64,000 nucleotides of DNA. Source: Amblyornis subalaris. Lineage: Eukaryota; Chordata; Aves; Passeriformes; Ptilonorhynchidae. The notes below the pieces were generated by a model that made no database searches, was not told where the DNA came from, and saw only the letters and a program-made list of their open reading frames with translations. Each line of letters begins with the position of its first letter. Positions within the stretch are counted from its first letter, which is position 1. The DNA is taken from NCBI GenBank assembly GCA_018881555.1, contig JACAXG010000034.1:633327-697326 (forward strand), given 5' to 3'. Of the stretch, positions 51,601 to 63,640 are shown piece by piece. The translations under genes were made by a program, and so were the position numbers.

Positions 51601-54600
51601 TCTTTCAAGCAATACATAGCATTATGTACAGAAATAAATCTTTGGGTTTATAATGGAGTAAGTTAAATATTGCTGAAAACTACAGATGTTAACAGTGTTT
51701 TTAGATATTAAAAGGCTTTAGAAACCAAAAATATTTTAGAAATTAAAGGGTTTTTTTTGTAATTTCCATTTGGATGCTGAAGAATAAATAGTATTACCTT
51801 TTCATTTGAGTCTTTTTTTATGTTGTTTTCTCCTTTTAGTTCTATCACTAAAATTTTGGTTCAGCGATTACAAGGTTGACCTTCTTCTTGAATTATGGCT
51901 TTAAATGTTTTGATTTAGACTGGTAACTAGTCAGTGTGAACAGTCAGTGTCACAAGATCGACATTGCAACAGTGTTACATTTTAAGTGAGGTAACTGTGA
52001 GAACTTCNAATCCAACATGAGTGGTAACCAAATGTGACGTCCTTAAAACAGTCTGTGATAAAGCCCATTTTTCTATTTTTTGTCTTCTGTAATGTGGTAT
52101 TTTGTATTGCTTCAACCAACTATGTGTAATAATTTCTAGTACTTTAATTAAATGAATACCAAGGGCCTGTAATTAAAATCAACTAGAGAATAGTGTCAGT
52201 TTTAAGTAAATTTCCTTTTTTACAAGCTCAAAAGTGTGTGTTATCTTTTCTGTGTTCTGATTTCTTATTTCCAGTTAAAATGTTGTGTTACTGACGTTCT
52301 GATCATTGGTAAGGTGAGTCAGTTTATTAAGGGGCCAAAGGAAAATATCCAAATACGGTGCCATGGGATAGACCTACTTTCACTTTGGTAAAGTATGTGA
52401 TGTTTCTCTTTAAATAGTGAGGTAATAATTCTGCAGGTAAGTTCTGTTTCTAGCTTAGGCACTCTTTTACCTTTTGAGAAGCTATAGGTTCTTGAAAAGG
52501 TACAGATATATTTGTCTTTTTGAAAATATAGGAAGAAAAACACTTGCATGCCAAAGTAACACTTCTGAGAGAAAAACGTGAAGCAGACTTCTGTTTAGAC
52601 ACAGAATATTTTTGTTTAATTAAAATCTGCTTTTAAGGGGTGTCGTGCTGCAGTTGACCATATTAAAATAGACTTCTAAAATTAAAAATATTATAGCTAT
52701 AGCTAGAAACATGAGGTAGTTTGCTACTTTAAAAGCATTCATTTTCCTGACAATAACTAACTCCATTTGCACTGGTGTCAGAAAAAGGGAGTTCTAGAAG
52801 AATCTCTACATACACTGGCAATGCAGTTGGCTGTGCTACCCTTCTTGCCTAAAGTGGGGTGTGGTTTTTTTTTAATATATATATATATATATATCTCTAT
52901 ATATATCTATATGTATATATTATTTTGTAGCTATACATATACAGGCTTTTTAGTATAAAATGGCAAATCTGACTAGGGAAGCTTCAATGTGTTGAATTTC
53001 ATATGTGTAAACAATCTCATTTGTTTCACTTGGAGTCCTTTTGCATGAAGATCTGCCTTGAGAATTGTGCTTATGTACTGGCTCTTCCTAGCACTAAACA
53101 TCTAGTGTGGGAAATTTTGAATTAAAAAATGTAGTTGTTTCAATAATCCTTACTAAACTAAAATACAGCTTCCCCCTGGTAAACATGAAGGTGTTTTTAA
53201 CCATCGTTTGGATTCATCAGCTTTATTAATTGGACAGAACATATTATAAATGCTGTTAACACATTTGTATACCCCAGAAAAGGAAGTCCTGTCTCTGAAA
53301 ATGTTGAAAAAAATTGATGATTGCATAAACTCATTGTTCAGGGTTTCTCAGCAGTATGATTGGGACTGAAAATTCTAGGAATATAAGATACACTCTGCAG
53401 ATTTCTCATCTCTGTCCACACTGGCTTTCTGAACTAAATTAGGAAAACAGCCCTAGATTTTTAGACTGCAGTAGGGTGGATTGGGTCAGCACTCCTCAAA
53501 GTTAGTCTGCTTTGGAGTGGACTGACCACATTCCTGCTCCCTGGCGTGTGGCCTCAGCTCGGAGCTGAGTGTGGCAGCTCTGGAGACATTGTTGCTCTTG
53601 TCACTCCTTCTCAGCCACCTTGGGAATATTTCCTATACTTGCTGGCTAACTTGAAATCAAACACAGTTAAACACAAGCTCCTCTTCTGAACCACAACCAA
53701 AAGTACTTTCTCTTGGGGAAACATCAATATCAGCTTTTATTTCAGCAATATAGTTAGTTAATAGAGCATCCACTGTGATGACACAACTCTGCAAATCAGC
53801 TTAGGCCTGCCCATTTTCAAAGGTTCCTGAGGCCTTAGTGTGAGTTCTTTCAGACTTGGTTGAATAATATTTACATTAAGAATCCACAAATTCTTGCCAA
53901 TAAGTTGAGGATCTTGTTATATAGTCAGTGAATATTGTTGGGGTTTATTATTATGTTTTTATTAGAGGAAGCTTTAGGGAGAGTTGGATCTTCTGTAACA
54001 TTGGATAGTACTGAAATTATTGCAGGTGCTAAATAGGTTATTTTCACATTGAAATCTTATCCTTGCTGCATTTTTTTGACTTTTTCCCCAGATTGCGGCT
54101 TCTGTAATGCAACATCTTTGCTCATATTTGAGGCCGAAACATCCATGCAATATCACCCTTGCAACACTGAGGTGTTTATCGACTTTCTGGACAAGTNTCC
54201 TAAGGATATACTATGGTTATGCATGCTGTGGTCTCCTTTGAAACTTAAGCAAAAGTTGGTCAGTTTCAGAGAAATTTGACTTAGGGTTGTGTTTACAAGG
54301 TAGTCAAGTACTCGATTATTTTCATCCGGATGGAGAGAGGATAAACATTTTAGTTGGTGTCCAGGTGGCTGGAATGTTAACTCAGCCATTGTTAGTATGT
54401 TTCTGCCATGGAGTTTGTCTAAATGTCCCAGTTTGTGGAAGAACGTCATGTCTTCCTCTTCCATGAGCGTAATAAGTGAAATAGTCTCACTGCTCTTCCT
54501 TTTAAAAGAATTACTTACTATTTTGTATGTATGGAGTGCTATTTGATAGTTCGCTTGCTTTTTAAAGTGTTTTCCACCCTGTGTTACACGTGTGTATGTG

Positions 54601-57600
54601 TGACAGGGCAATGTATTGAATTTTTGGGATTAGGTGCTGCTTCTGGTAGCCTAAAATAGCAAGTAAGTAGTAAGTTGAGTAGCTACTGGTATGCAGATAA
54701 ATAGTATTGTGGCAAAAGTTTATCCTTGTGGTATTTCACTGACTCTGTATCCAGAGTATCGCTGCAATGTAGAATATATCAGTTGCTGTATTCTTTTCCC
54801 AGGGTTACCATTGAAAGGGTCTGCTGACACAAAAACTTTGTCAATAAATCTGCTGTTCATCCAGAGGCTGAAAAGACAGCCAAAGTTTTGAGTAATTGGC
54901 ATAGTTTCCAGGTTCTGGGGAAGTTCACCTTCTGTCCTGTCATTGCTTCACTTTATTTGCTGTGTTCTCTCATCTCTTTTCCCTGTTTGTGCTGTCTATC
55001 TCCTCCCATGCTTCTGTGTTCCTGGATTTGTTCCTAATCTCCCTCAACATTTGCTTTAGTGCTGGGTACAGTGTAGAGGAAGGGGGAAAGCATGAAAGAG
55101 GATATTTGTCCTAATCTTAGTCCTGCTTCCATGGTGGTCCCAGCAGCAAGGGCAGAACATCTTGTTCAGCTCTGCACCTGAAATGCCACGTGCCCCCTGT
55201 GCATCTGGTTTGCCTGTATTTTGAGAGATGGTGCTTGTTTTGGTGCAGGGGGAGTGAATCTTCAAAGAAACTGAACTCTAGCAGCTGACTAGCAGTCTCC
55301 TTGCACAGATGGCTCCCTGAATTATAACTAGGCCAAATTTGCAAGATTGTTAAGAGACTGCAGAAGGTGTAGGGCTGACACTAGAATAACCTCCTTAGCT
55401 TCATGTTCTCTCTCCAAGTTAAGGGAGGCTCTGGAGCTCTTTGCTAAAGCCTTTATAGCAATCTTGTCATGTGCAAATATCTTCCCGGCCATGTCCTCAG
55501 AAAAGCTGATTTAATTTGCCTTGAAATTAGAAGGTCAGCCTGAGACAGAGGTGCAGCAAGGAGAACTTGTGGTCAAATTGTAAAAGCATTACAAATTTAA
55601 GTGGTTTTCAGAAACTTGTGTTAAAATTTGGCTGCAGGAAACACAAGTGTTAGTACTGGAGGAGATGCTCTCTGTGGCACACCTAGGCTTGTGTTGCCAC
55701 CAATGTCACATAATTACCTTGGAGCCTGAGCTTGCTGTAGGGAGAAGAANCCAGTGCTTGTGCTGTGTCATCTAAGCGAACTTATGCACCTTCTATGAAA
55801 GCTCAACTTGATGGTTGAGTGAGCTCATTCCAAAACTAGTTTGATTTTTTGAATGCATTTGTCTGGTGAGAAGCCTTCTCAGTCCTGTACTGACATTATT
55901 TAGGGGACATACTACAAATAAGACTTAATAGTAAGGTTTTTGTTGCCATTGAAGACAGTAGTAAATATATCCCTTTAAGAAAAAAAGTACGTTTTTTACT
56001 GGCTACTGGTTTGCAACTGGTGTTGATATATTTGGAGAGGCTGGATAGCTGGGAGTTCATTTTTAGTTTGGATGTTTGTTGTTTGTTTGAGGGATTGGTT
56101 TTTGGGAATTTTTTTGGGGAGGTGTTTAGGAGGTGTTTGGGGACGTATTTAGGCTTAGGCTGATTACTAAGTGTGCATGAGGTGATATTAAATCAGAAGG
56201 TTTAGACAGCAGAATATTGTTGTGTCAGTTTTTATCTGTGTGGTGACAGTTTTTCCTGCCTTAATTCTGGACGTAGAAGACCCTGTGGGTTTCTGAAGGA
56301 AAATTGGAAAGAGGCAACGTGAAGGAAAGACTTTTTAAGGAAAGACTGGACATGGCACTTAGTCTAGTTGACATGCTGGTGTTGGGTCATAGGTTGGACT
56401 CGATCTCAGAGTTCTTTTTACCAACCTAATTCTGTGATTCTGTGAAGATAGGGTGAAGGAGGAATTAGTAACCAAAGAGGAAAATCTGAATGAATAGTTT
56501 GGAAAGTGTCAGTGGTCAGGCTGGCAAGGAGTTCAATTTGTCTGAGTGTAAAAAGCAGTTAGAGAAATAAAAGCAAACAATTCGATCCAAGGTTAGATGA
56601 GGGCAGTTTCAGTTGAGCACCAGTTAATGAGAATTGGAAGTGCAAAGTGGAAAATAACATCTGGAATTTGAGTTAAGCAAAGAAGTGGGTGCAGAAAGGA
56701 TGTTCAAAGGGTAGGACACAGTTACTGAAAAAAGTGAAGGAGCTGGGGATCAGTAGCTGGATGCTGCAGCTTGCGGCAAAGGATCTTGTAGAACAGAATG
56801 TGTAGTGAGAAAGTTGCAGCACAAGTTGCTCCTAAATTTTTAAGTAGTTTTGATTGTGCACAGCAGTTTTAGAGAAGAAATAGATCCCAAAACAACCAGC
56901 CCTGAAAGGGGTTTTACAGGAGTTGTGATGAGGCTGGTTTTCACTTCTGGTAGTATGAATGCATACATTTATTTTTGACCAGACACACACCATGACAACA
57001 CAACCAGTGAATACACCAAGAGAATTCTTAGTTAACTCTGGTCATTGGCTTGGTAAATGGACATGAAGCTTTTCTTGGTGTTTGTATTTTTTTGTTGACC
57101 ACTAATCATGCACTTTTCAAGTTGTGATTTACTTGTGTTAAATGGGTATTCTTAGCTTGATATAGGAGGTGAAGTAAGCATGCACGATTGAGCCTTCCTT
57201 GGAATTAATAGGACTTGCTTTACAACTGAAGAATGAAAGTCTGTAGTGGTGGCAGGCTCCTTTGCCTGTTCTGACACTGATCATGACTGTTTTGTCTATA
57301 CATTTGTTATGTTGGGCTGTTAAGTATTTGGCAGATACCATACATCTCAAATTGCTCTGAACTGAAATATGTTGACCTTTGTTTTCCTTTCTAGTTTAAG
57401 ACTTAAGTTTTCAAGTGCTTTGAGTGCTTTGGCAGAAAGCTCTGAGAAATAAAGATCTTTCCCTCCCCTCATTGATTTAGAGAAGTACTTAATTTATAAT
57501 GGGATGGCACCTCTTCCTGGACAACATACAGGTAGTCAAATTCTTAACAAATCTGGTTTTTCGAATATGGGTAACATCATAAACAAAACCAGGCATGTGC

Positions 57601-60600
57601 CCTCTTTGGATGAACAAATGTCTGAGAAGAGGCAGACCAATACAAGATGACCAAGGGATTCCTCACATGGATGGATCTTCAAGTGAAATACTGAACTAAG
57701 TCAATTTCTGGAGGAATTCATAAGCTGCTTGGTTGCATGCAAGCCTGAGGGAGGCTGTGGCTCTGAGAGGTTCTCCTGAACAAAGCTAGTATTGAAATGC
57801 TCTGTATGGTAAAGTCTGTATGCTGATGCAAGGGTGGTTTGCTGACTTGCTGGCTTTGGCTGAAATTGGTTTGTTCCACTGTTGAAGATCTATCAGAAAG
57901 GAACACCTGTCAATGTCAGTGCAGGATTAACCAGGTAGCTGAAGCATGTAAATCCTGGTCATGCTGCCATGCAAAAGGACCTCAACAAGCCCAGGAAATG
58001 GGCGGACAGACACCTCATGGGGTTCAACAAGCAGAAATGTAGAGTCCACCCCCAGGGGAGGAACAATCTTATGTACCAATATATGCTGTGTGCCACTCAT
58101 CTGGAGAGCAGTGTTGTGGGAAGGGATGTGGGGATCCTGGTGACAAAAAGTTGACCGTGAACAATCAGTGTGTGTTGGGGCAAAGGTGGTGAATAGTCCC
58201 CTGGGCTGCATTAGACACAGAATCGCCAGCAGGCAAACCCTTCCCCTTTGCATTTTAGAGTGCAAAACATGAATTTAGTTTGTAAAAAAACGAATAAACA
58301 GAAAAGAAACATAAGCTTCCTAAATTAATTCTTGCTCATGCACAAAGCTGTTAACTACATTAAAACTGAAAACCTTNAAATGAGGATACAATTAATATAG
58401 CATATGCAAATGTGATTGTTAAATACATATATATTGTGGTAGCATTTTCCACCTTTGTGTATTGCATGATGTAAGGACAACAGTTCACTGGTTTACATGG
58501 ACAGTGTCCAGTGCAGTCTGTTGTAGTAAATGTGTAACTGTTTTAGTTCATGAAATGCTAAGCTTGTGTGGAATTTCCTGGTATTTATTTAAGAAAAACC
58601 ATCTATAACCCACAAATGGTCAAGATGCTTAAAATGTAAAAATGAAAAGCCTAAAAACAGTAGGTTACTGTGATCATTAGAGGAATGCTTTCAATTTTTA
58701 AAAAAACGCATAGAAAAATTTAAATTTCAAAGGACCTTTAAGATCATGGAGTCCAACCATTAACCCAGCACTGCCAAGTCCACCGCTATACCATATCCCT
58801 GAGCACCACACCTAAGTCTTTTAAATAACTCCAGGGACTCAATCATTCCCTTGGACAGCCTGTTCCAATGCTTGACAACCCTTTCAGGGAAGAAGCTTTT
58901 CCTAATTTCCAATCTAAACCTCCCGTGGCGCAACTTGAGGTCATTTCCTCTTGTCCTATCGCTTGTTACTTTGAGATTGACGCTCACCTCAACTGCAACC
59001 TTGTTTCAGGTAGATAAATAGTAAATGCCAATGAAATTTAATTGTTTCCCTCTGTACCATAATACAAAAGTTCAATATGAGAAACCTGAAACCAACATCA
59101 TGTAAAAAAATTACAGTGAGTTGCTCGATGCTTGTTAGAAAACCAGAACATATTAAAATACGGTCAAAGAACAGAGAATGGGGGACTGAGTGGTAAACGG
59201 AATCTTTCCCATGGGGATGTGCAGTGTTGACTGTTTCTTCCTCCTCACTGTTGCTTTTTGTTGAGGTTATTATTTGCTGACATATTCTATGCTTTACTCT
59301 TTCTTCTTTACTTTGCAGTTGCATTTGAATTTCTTGTATATACGATCTGTTTTATATATGCTGGATGTTCTTTGTTCTGTTATCCCCAAACTCTTTTTTG
59401 CCCAGTTCTCAAGGTTGGCTTCCTTTGACCAGTAATTAGCAGTTGCTGAGTTGTTTGTAGACTTGAGGCCTCTGATACCATCTTTTGTCTTTGTTTTCAA
59501 GGCCTATGCTGTCATGCCATGCCTTTGCTCCTCTATGCAGCTTTTTGTTCTGGGGTCATAGGTAATCCATTCCCTACAGAATAGCCACTTGTTATTGGTA
59601 TGTATTAGCTGTTATACACACAAATGTAAATTTGTACATTCAGTCTNTGTGTGTGTGCATGTGCTTGTACTTACGTACAGCTTTTGGTTAGCTTTGGGCA
59701 ATTGTGTGGTGTAATGCTGAATGGTTTCACATATATTTATGTATACTATTTATAGAATATATATAGCAAATATGTTATTTATGTATAAGCTTGTGTGTAC
59801 TATGTATAAAATATTTATAAAATAAATAAATAAAATTGTATAAAAATAGGTGTTAGCTCACATAGTTGTCTGAAGCTAAGTAAAAGCCATGCAAGTTAGA
59901 TGAGTCACCTGGTTTTTAGATAGTTGGTGGCAGAGTTGGACAAGCTAAAACAAAGCTCTGGGCAGGCCAGGACAAGTGCAGAGGCCTGGTTATTCACTTA
60001 ACACAAGGCCCGTGGCCTGTTCTGAGCAATGCCCACACCTTGTACATAGGGTTACACCATTCTCTTAAGAAAATGCTGTTATAGGTCTCCCATCTTTCAC
60101 TCGCAAAGTTACAGTTATCAAAAAGTTCATGCGTAAGTAGATGCAGAGAATAATTTTACTCAGCTTAATTTTACTAGCTGACTATACTAAAATTAAATAT
60201 TGCTTTCTGTAGGAAATGTGTACGTGGAGAGCTTGGCTTGACAAAGAGATTTTTAGAACATGCACTGATCTTAAGTTATCCTGGTTACAAGTGTACTCTG
60301 TTGAATATATAGCAAGAAGCAGCAGACACTGCACATACCTATACAAATGGCAAGCAGAGGCCTTGTGTTTGATTTCTAAGGAGCAGGGAAGAAATTGATC
60401 TGAAGGAATGGTGTCATGTTGCTGGTTGGAATCCTTGTCCTCAGAGGCAGATTCTTTAGACAGAATTGATGTAGTCTCTTGAAGTGCCCTNAAATATACT
60501 ATAGGAAAGAAAAGAATTTGGTTTTTTCTGCAGTTCTGCTGTTCTTTTAATTACTGTNTTGTGGTTTTTGGTGAAGCTGGATCTCCCTTGTAAAGTCGAC

Positions 60601-63600
60601 TTGGGTTTCAGTTTGTATTTGGCAGATAACTCTTTCTTGTTTGCTTTAAGAGTGAGCAGTTTTAGCTTCTGGTGTATCATGTTACTGGGGAACAAGCCTG
60701 TTCAAAGAACAAAACTAAGATGAGTGGAGAATATGAGAAGGGGGTGAACAATACACCACCAAATTGGTTTTAAAGTAAAAAACCCCGGTTTGTCACCATT
60801 TCTTAGCTTTTCACACTATTAATAGGCTAAGAAATATAATTTTCTTTTTCATAAGAGTCCTCTGTTGCAGAACTGATGGTCTGTCACTTGCTTTGTATAG
60901 GCTTTTATTCTTTTTGCCATTAAACATATTTCTGATTTGGCCACTTAATGTGGTTTTACTTGTAGGCAGACCAAATTCCAGGATGGTTTTCTGTGTTGCC
61001 TGCCATTCATCACTTTTTGTCACTTTGGATTCGTGAAACTCTGTGCTCCTATTTTTCAAGTTTCAGCTGTTCTTTTAATATCTAGTTGGAAATGTTCCCC
61101 ATCTTTGTTTTCTTTTACTGTTGTGTGATACCTGGTTTGAATCCATTTTTTGTAGCTGAGTTTGAGATATAATCTGTGTTGGAATTAATATGGGAGAAAA
61201 GAGCTGGAACATAAAAATAGCACATCCTAGCTTGAAGAGGGAATCTGACCATAAATACAACTAAAACTTAGTATTTTACAACCTGCTACATGTAATAATT
61301 AGGAAAATGTTAGAACTTTTCATATGCTAATGCAGCCACATGTCATTAACATGTTCAGTAGATATTCAAGTGAGCAAATATATAGCAGTAGACCAGAAGA
61401 AGAATTTTTTTAGGTTTAATTTAGTATGATCTGAGTTTGTGGCTTTAAAAAAATGTAAATGTAAACATTGATTCCTTGTGGACCTAATGCGTTCAGGGTT
61501 CATAGATGGCTTGCCTGTACTTGTACATCCTTAATGTTTGCATTGAATAGTAAAAATGGAAACTTTTTTTTTTAAAGAAGGTAGATATAAACATCAAGTT
61601 TCTAGAAACTTTGTGGATTTGGAGCAGGTTCAGGATAAACAGAAACTAATCCCCTCATTAAGTGGTGCATATACGTCTTGACATCTTTCAACAGCAAGTC
61701 TATTGTGGTGTCCTCCACAGAGAAGTGGAGGTGATGTATGGGAAATGCTGTGCTTTTTGAAACGAGTCGTTCTGCAGTATGAATAAATGGCTACCTCCAC
61801 TGGCAGGGACTTAAAAGAATAGTAGCAGAATTGAAAATCGGTGTCCTAGATTTCTGCTGCAAACAGTTGCACAAATAACCCCTTCCCATAAATAATGTAG
61901 TGATCTTCCTGACTTGGTTGCTGTGGATTGCAGCTATAGAATCAACTTAAACCACTGCCTATTGTAATATAGAAAGTACTCTCTATTGGGGGGGGAATCT
62001 TTACTGGATGTGCTTGATTGATGTATTGATGTTAATGCAGCTACAAGACAAATTTGCAACTGAGGGAGCTAATGTGAAAGATAGATTTAAAGGCAATTTG
62101 TATCTCTTAGGCTGCTTTTCTCCTGTATATCTAGGTCACTTAACGTCTTCTGCAACCCTCACTGCTATTTCTTCCAATCAGCAGCGCTAAGAGCAAGTAT
62201 AACTTTAAAAATTAATGTAAGCAGTTGGTAGGAATTTGACTCTTGCTCAGAGCAAAGATACAAACGGAATTTGAGAATTTCGGTTTTCTGAACTGGTAGA
62301 GAGCAGAAGTACAACGTCTACAAAAACACATAAAACTGGAATGCCAGCAACAGTAGTTGTAACTCTTCGTTGTGTGGTCTTTCTTTTGTGGGGTGGCTCT
62401 GTAAAGGAATTGGTTATTGTGCCTCTGTTACTGACTCTGGGCAGTTGCTGGAAAGCTACAAAATTCTGCGGATTAGACTCCTTACTCATGACTGGGTCCT
62501 GTTTCCTTTGGCTTACTATGTCTGTATGTTTGTCTTCTGTGAAGTTGGTGTGATTAAAAATCAAGAGTTTGTAACTCTTGTTTAGCAGATTTTTACTTTG
62601 AATAAGAGACTTAAAGCTTTACAGGACAACTTCTTCATTTGTCTGCCCTTCGCTTAGCCTATACCTTTTCTGATTTAATTTTTTTTTTTTAATATGTNTG
62701 TTTATGGATGTAATTGCAGTTGTCGTAGCAAGTTTCATACACCTATACTTCATAGAAACACCTTTGGTGCTTCTTTATATTGTGTTATTTTTATTGATGC
62801 TTCACGTTAGTGAATAGGATGTCAATATNAAACAAAATGCAGCCAAATTTTTGTTTCCCAGAAGTTTCCAGCTGAGTTACAGAAAAAGCTGTTTATTAGT
62901 TCATGAGTATGGCTTGTAATTCATACTGTTAAGTACTATTTCTGGTACTTAGACTGAAGAAGCAGATGATGACCTATCCTAATCAATCTTCCCTTTCCTA
63001 ACTTCTTGCAGCTTCACTCTCGTCCTGATTTCATCAGTATACTTCTATTTCTTTGGTCATTTAATTGAAACATGTACAAAACACACCTTCTAATGTTGCC
63101 CTTGAACAGCAGATTTCAGCTAACAAAGGCTACATTAGTAGAAATTATGTATACCTGAGCTTGAAACAGACACCCATCCCTTCCACTATTCTACTGCATT
63201 TATTTCATGTGTTTCTGCTGTTCCTGCTGCAGATCGTGCTCCTGGGGTCGGTGGCAGANGCCCAGAGTGAGTGAGGACATGGAGGCTCTGAGATGGGGGG
63301 CACACAGAGAGTTGTGTGTGGTGGGGGAGCTTCGTGTGATTGTGGTGATACCTACGAATTTACCAGTGACAGATGAAGCTGTATCTAATTTGTTTTGCGG
63401 GAGGGAGATGTAGTTAAAATCAGAAAGTTAGAGTAACTATAAAGCCTAACTGCAATTTTTTCCACATGTTTAGATATTCAAGAATTTTATGAAGTGACCT
63501 TACTGGACAATCCAAAATGCATTGATCACTCTCAGCCATCTGAACCAATACAGCCTGTGAATACCTGGGACTTCTCCAGCCTTCCAAGCACAACAGTGAC

Positions 63601-63640
63601 ATCAGAAACATTGCCGAGCAGCCTTAGCCCAAGTGTAGAG
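48632..63640 (+). CDS. DLG1: DLG1 (SAP97), 5' coding part, spliced exons 1-3, continues beyond window
   Basis: Joining 48632-48650, 48924-49055 and 63474-63640 gives 318 nt, the first 106 codons of a membrane-associated guanylate kinase scaffold. The product begins MPVRKQ and continues with an L27 helix pair containing [11 protein letters not shown] and [17 protein letters not shown]. It then runs through [15 protein letters not shown] to [14 protein letters not shown] recognise this as the beta (L27-containing) N-terminus of DLG1. DLG4 and DLG2 differ here. Known family biology: DLG1 sits under the plasma membrane at epithelial junctions and synapses, and its L27 domain pairs with CASK/LIN7/MPP-type L27 domains. 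The PDZ, SH3 and GK domains are encoded to the right of the window. All junctions have GT/AG ends and compatible phases. ATG 48632 is the first ATG downstream of the YY1 element (about 360 nt ATG-free) and has G at -3. No frameshift is present. Confidence 0.96.
48651..48923 (+). other. DLG1: DLG1 intron 1 (273 bp, in frame and stop-free)
   Basis: This very short GC-rich intron runs from GTGAGC to TTGCAG, inside the CpG island. Its length is exactly 91 x 3, and the DLG1 reading frame passes through it without a stop ([13 protein letters not shown] ... [11 protein letters not shown]). The 48,705-48,740 part carries several runs of three or more G on the sense strand, which could fold as a G-quadruplex in the pre-mRNA. 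Normal splicing is inferred from family knowledge, because DLG1 has DTQRAL directly after MPVRKQ. Confidence 0.9.
48924..49055 (+). CDS. DLG1: DLG1 coding exon 2 (most of the L27 domain)
   Basis: The exon is 132 nt. It follows acceptor CTCCGCTTGCAG and ends before donor GTAAAG at 49056. It completes codon 7 (Asp) and encodes residues 8-50, starting [15 protein letters not shown] and ending [10 protein letters not shown]. These are the first helices of the L27 heterodimerisation domain. Third codon positions are strongly G/C (CTG, CGC, CTC, GAG), as expected for an exon still inside the CpG island and in contrast to exon 3. The residues match vertebrate DLG1 with only conservative-looking differences as far as I can recall. 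Both exon ends are phase 1. Confidence 0.95.
52865..52921 (+). repeat. (TA)n-rich microsatellite
   Basis: Poly-T is followed by an (AT)n run of about ten units and further interrupted TA/CTATA units. It lies in DLG1 intron 2 and can form hairpins. The Ile/Tyr-rich frame across it is a repeat artefact. Confidence 0.9.
56335..56446 (+). mobile_element. CR1 LINE, 3'-terminal fragment
   Basis: The sequence matches the characteristic CR1 3' end: a segment like GACTGGACATGGCACTTAG, then GGTTGGACTCGAT, then CTCAGAG and the ATTCTGTGATTCTGTG terminal short repeat. It is 5' truncated, as is normal for CR1, and lies sense to DLG1 in intron 2. The tail still carries two near-perfect 8-mer repeats, so it is only moderately diverged. 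Confidence 0.88.
57955..58262 (+). mobile_element. CR1 LINE, internal ORF2 C-terminal fragment
   Basis: The plus strand follows CR1 ORF2 downstream of the reverse transcriptase core. Recognisable blocks are GACCTCAACAAG, AAATGGGCGGACAG, CACCTCATG, TTCAACAAG, GGGGAGGAACAA, CTGGAGAGCAG, GGGGATCCTGGTGACAA, GGGCTGCATTAG and GCCAGCAGG. It is broken by frameshifts and stops and cannot encode an active protein. Both ends are truncated: it stops at CCTTCCCCTTTGC, about 270 bp before the start of the CR1 portion seen in the inverted fragment at 58,726. Confidence 0.88.
58726..59022 (-). mobile_element. CR1 LINE, 3' part (end of ORF2 and 3' UTR)
   Basis: On the minus strand this reads as the terminal CR1 region: CAGGTAG-like 5' edge, GATAGGACAAGAGGAAATGA, GCGCCACGGGAGGTTTAG, GGGTTGTCAAGCATTGGAA, then CAGTGCTGGGTTAATGGTTG and GATCTTAAAGGTC at the 3' end. 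The translated part (58,760-58,987) retains the typical [11 protein letters not shown] and VVKHWNRL motifs of the CR1 ORF2 C-terminus. The terminal ATTCT repeats are not evident, so the extreme 3' end is eroded. It lies antisense to DLG1. Confidence 0.93.
58989..61260 (-). pseudogene. Unidentified coding-like stretch with frameshifts (tentative)
   Basis: On the minus strand several open segments follow one another in changing frames: 61260-61075, 61059-60811, 60695-60456, 60550-60182 (open for 122 codons but with no ATG) and 59500-58989. Adjoining frames read as Lys/Ser/Gln/Glu-rich peptides, for example [19 protein letters not shown] and [19 protein letters not shown]. The last segment runs into the CR1 fragment. 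I do not recognise the protein. It could be a decayed gene copy, a nested antisense gene, or chance, because A-rich DNA yields such peptides. No function is proposed. Confidence 0.22.
59733..59840 (+). repeat. AT-rich low-complexity tract
   Basis: Interspersed TATA, ATTTAT and a short (AAAT)n run near 59,817-59,835, in DLG1 intron 2. Confidence 0.8.
63474..63640 (+). CDS. DLG1: DLG1 coding exon 3 (end of L27 and linker)
   Basis: The exon is 167 nt. It follows a polypyrimidine tract and TTTAG (63469-63473) and ends before donor GTATGA at 63641. It completes Asp51 and encodes residues 52-106. It starts [19 protein letters not shown], closing the L27 fold, and continues with a Ser/Thr/Pro-rich linker that includes [19 protein letters not shown]. 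It ends in phase 0 with GAG (Glu106), where the family continues with the KYRYQDED segment in the next exon, outside this window. Codon use is A/T-richer than in exon 2. Confidence 0.95.

Larger units (their letters stand above)
49056..63473 (+). other. DLG1: DLG1 intron 2 (14.4 kb)
   Basis: This AT-rich phase-1 intron runs from GTAAAG to TTTAG. It holds a TA-rich microsatellite near 52.9 kb, a CR1 tail near 56.4 kb, two further CR1 fragments at 57.95-59.02 kb in opposite orientations, an AT-rich simple region near 59.75 kb and an unidentified minus-strand coding-like stretch at about 59.0-61.26 kb. I see no alternative DLG1 exon in it. The stretches 49,060-52,860, 52,960-56,330 and 61,270-63,470 hold only unremarkable intronic sequence and short homopolymers. 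Confidence 0.9.

Noticed and set aside
52767..52958. Ile/Tyr-rich frame
   Set aside because: Translation of the TA microsatellite.
54153..54611. 152-codon minus-strand frame in intron 2
   Set aside because: It begins with a non-ATG codon, crosses an ambiguous base, and has no recognisable similarity.
57927..58265. 112-codon minus-strand frame
   Set aside because: It is antisense to a CR1 fragment whose true coding direction is plus.
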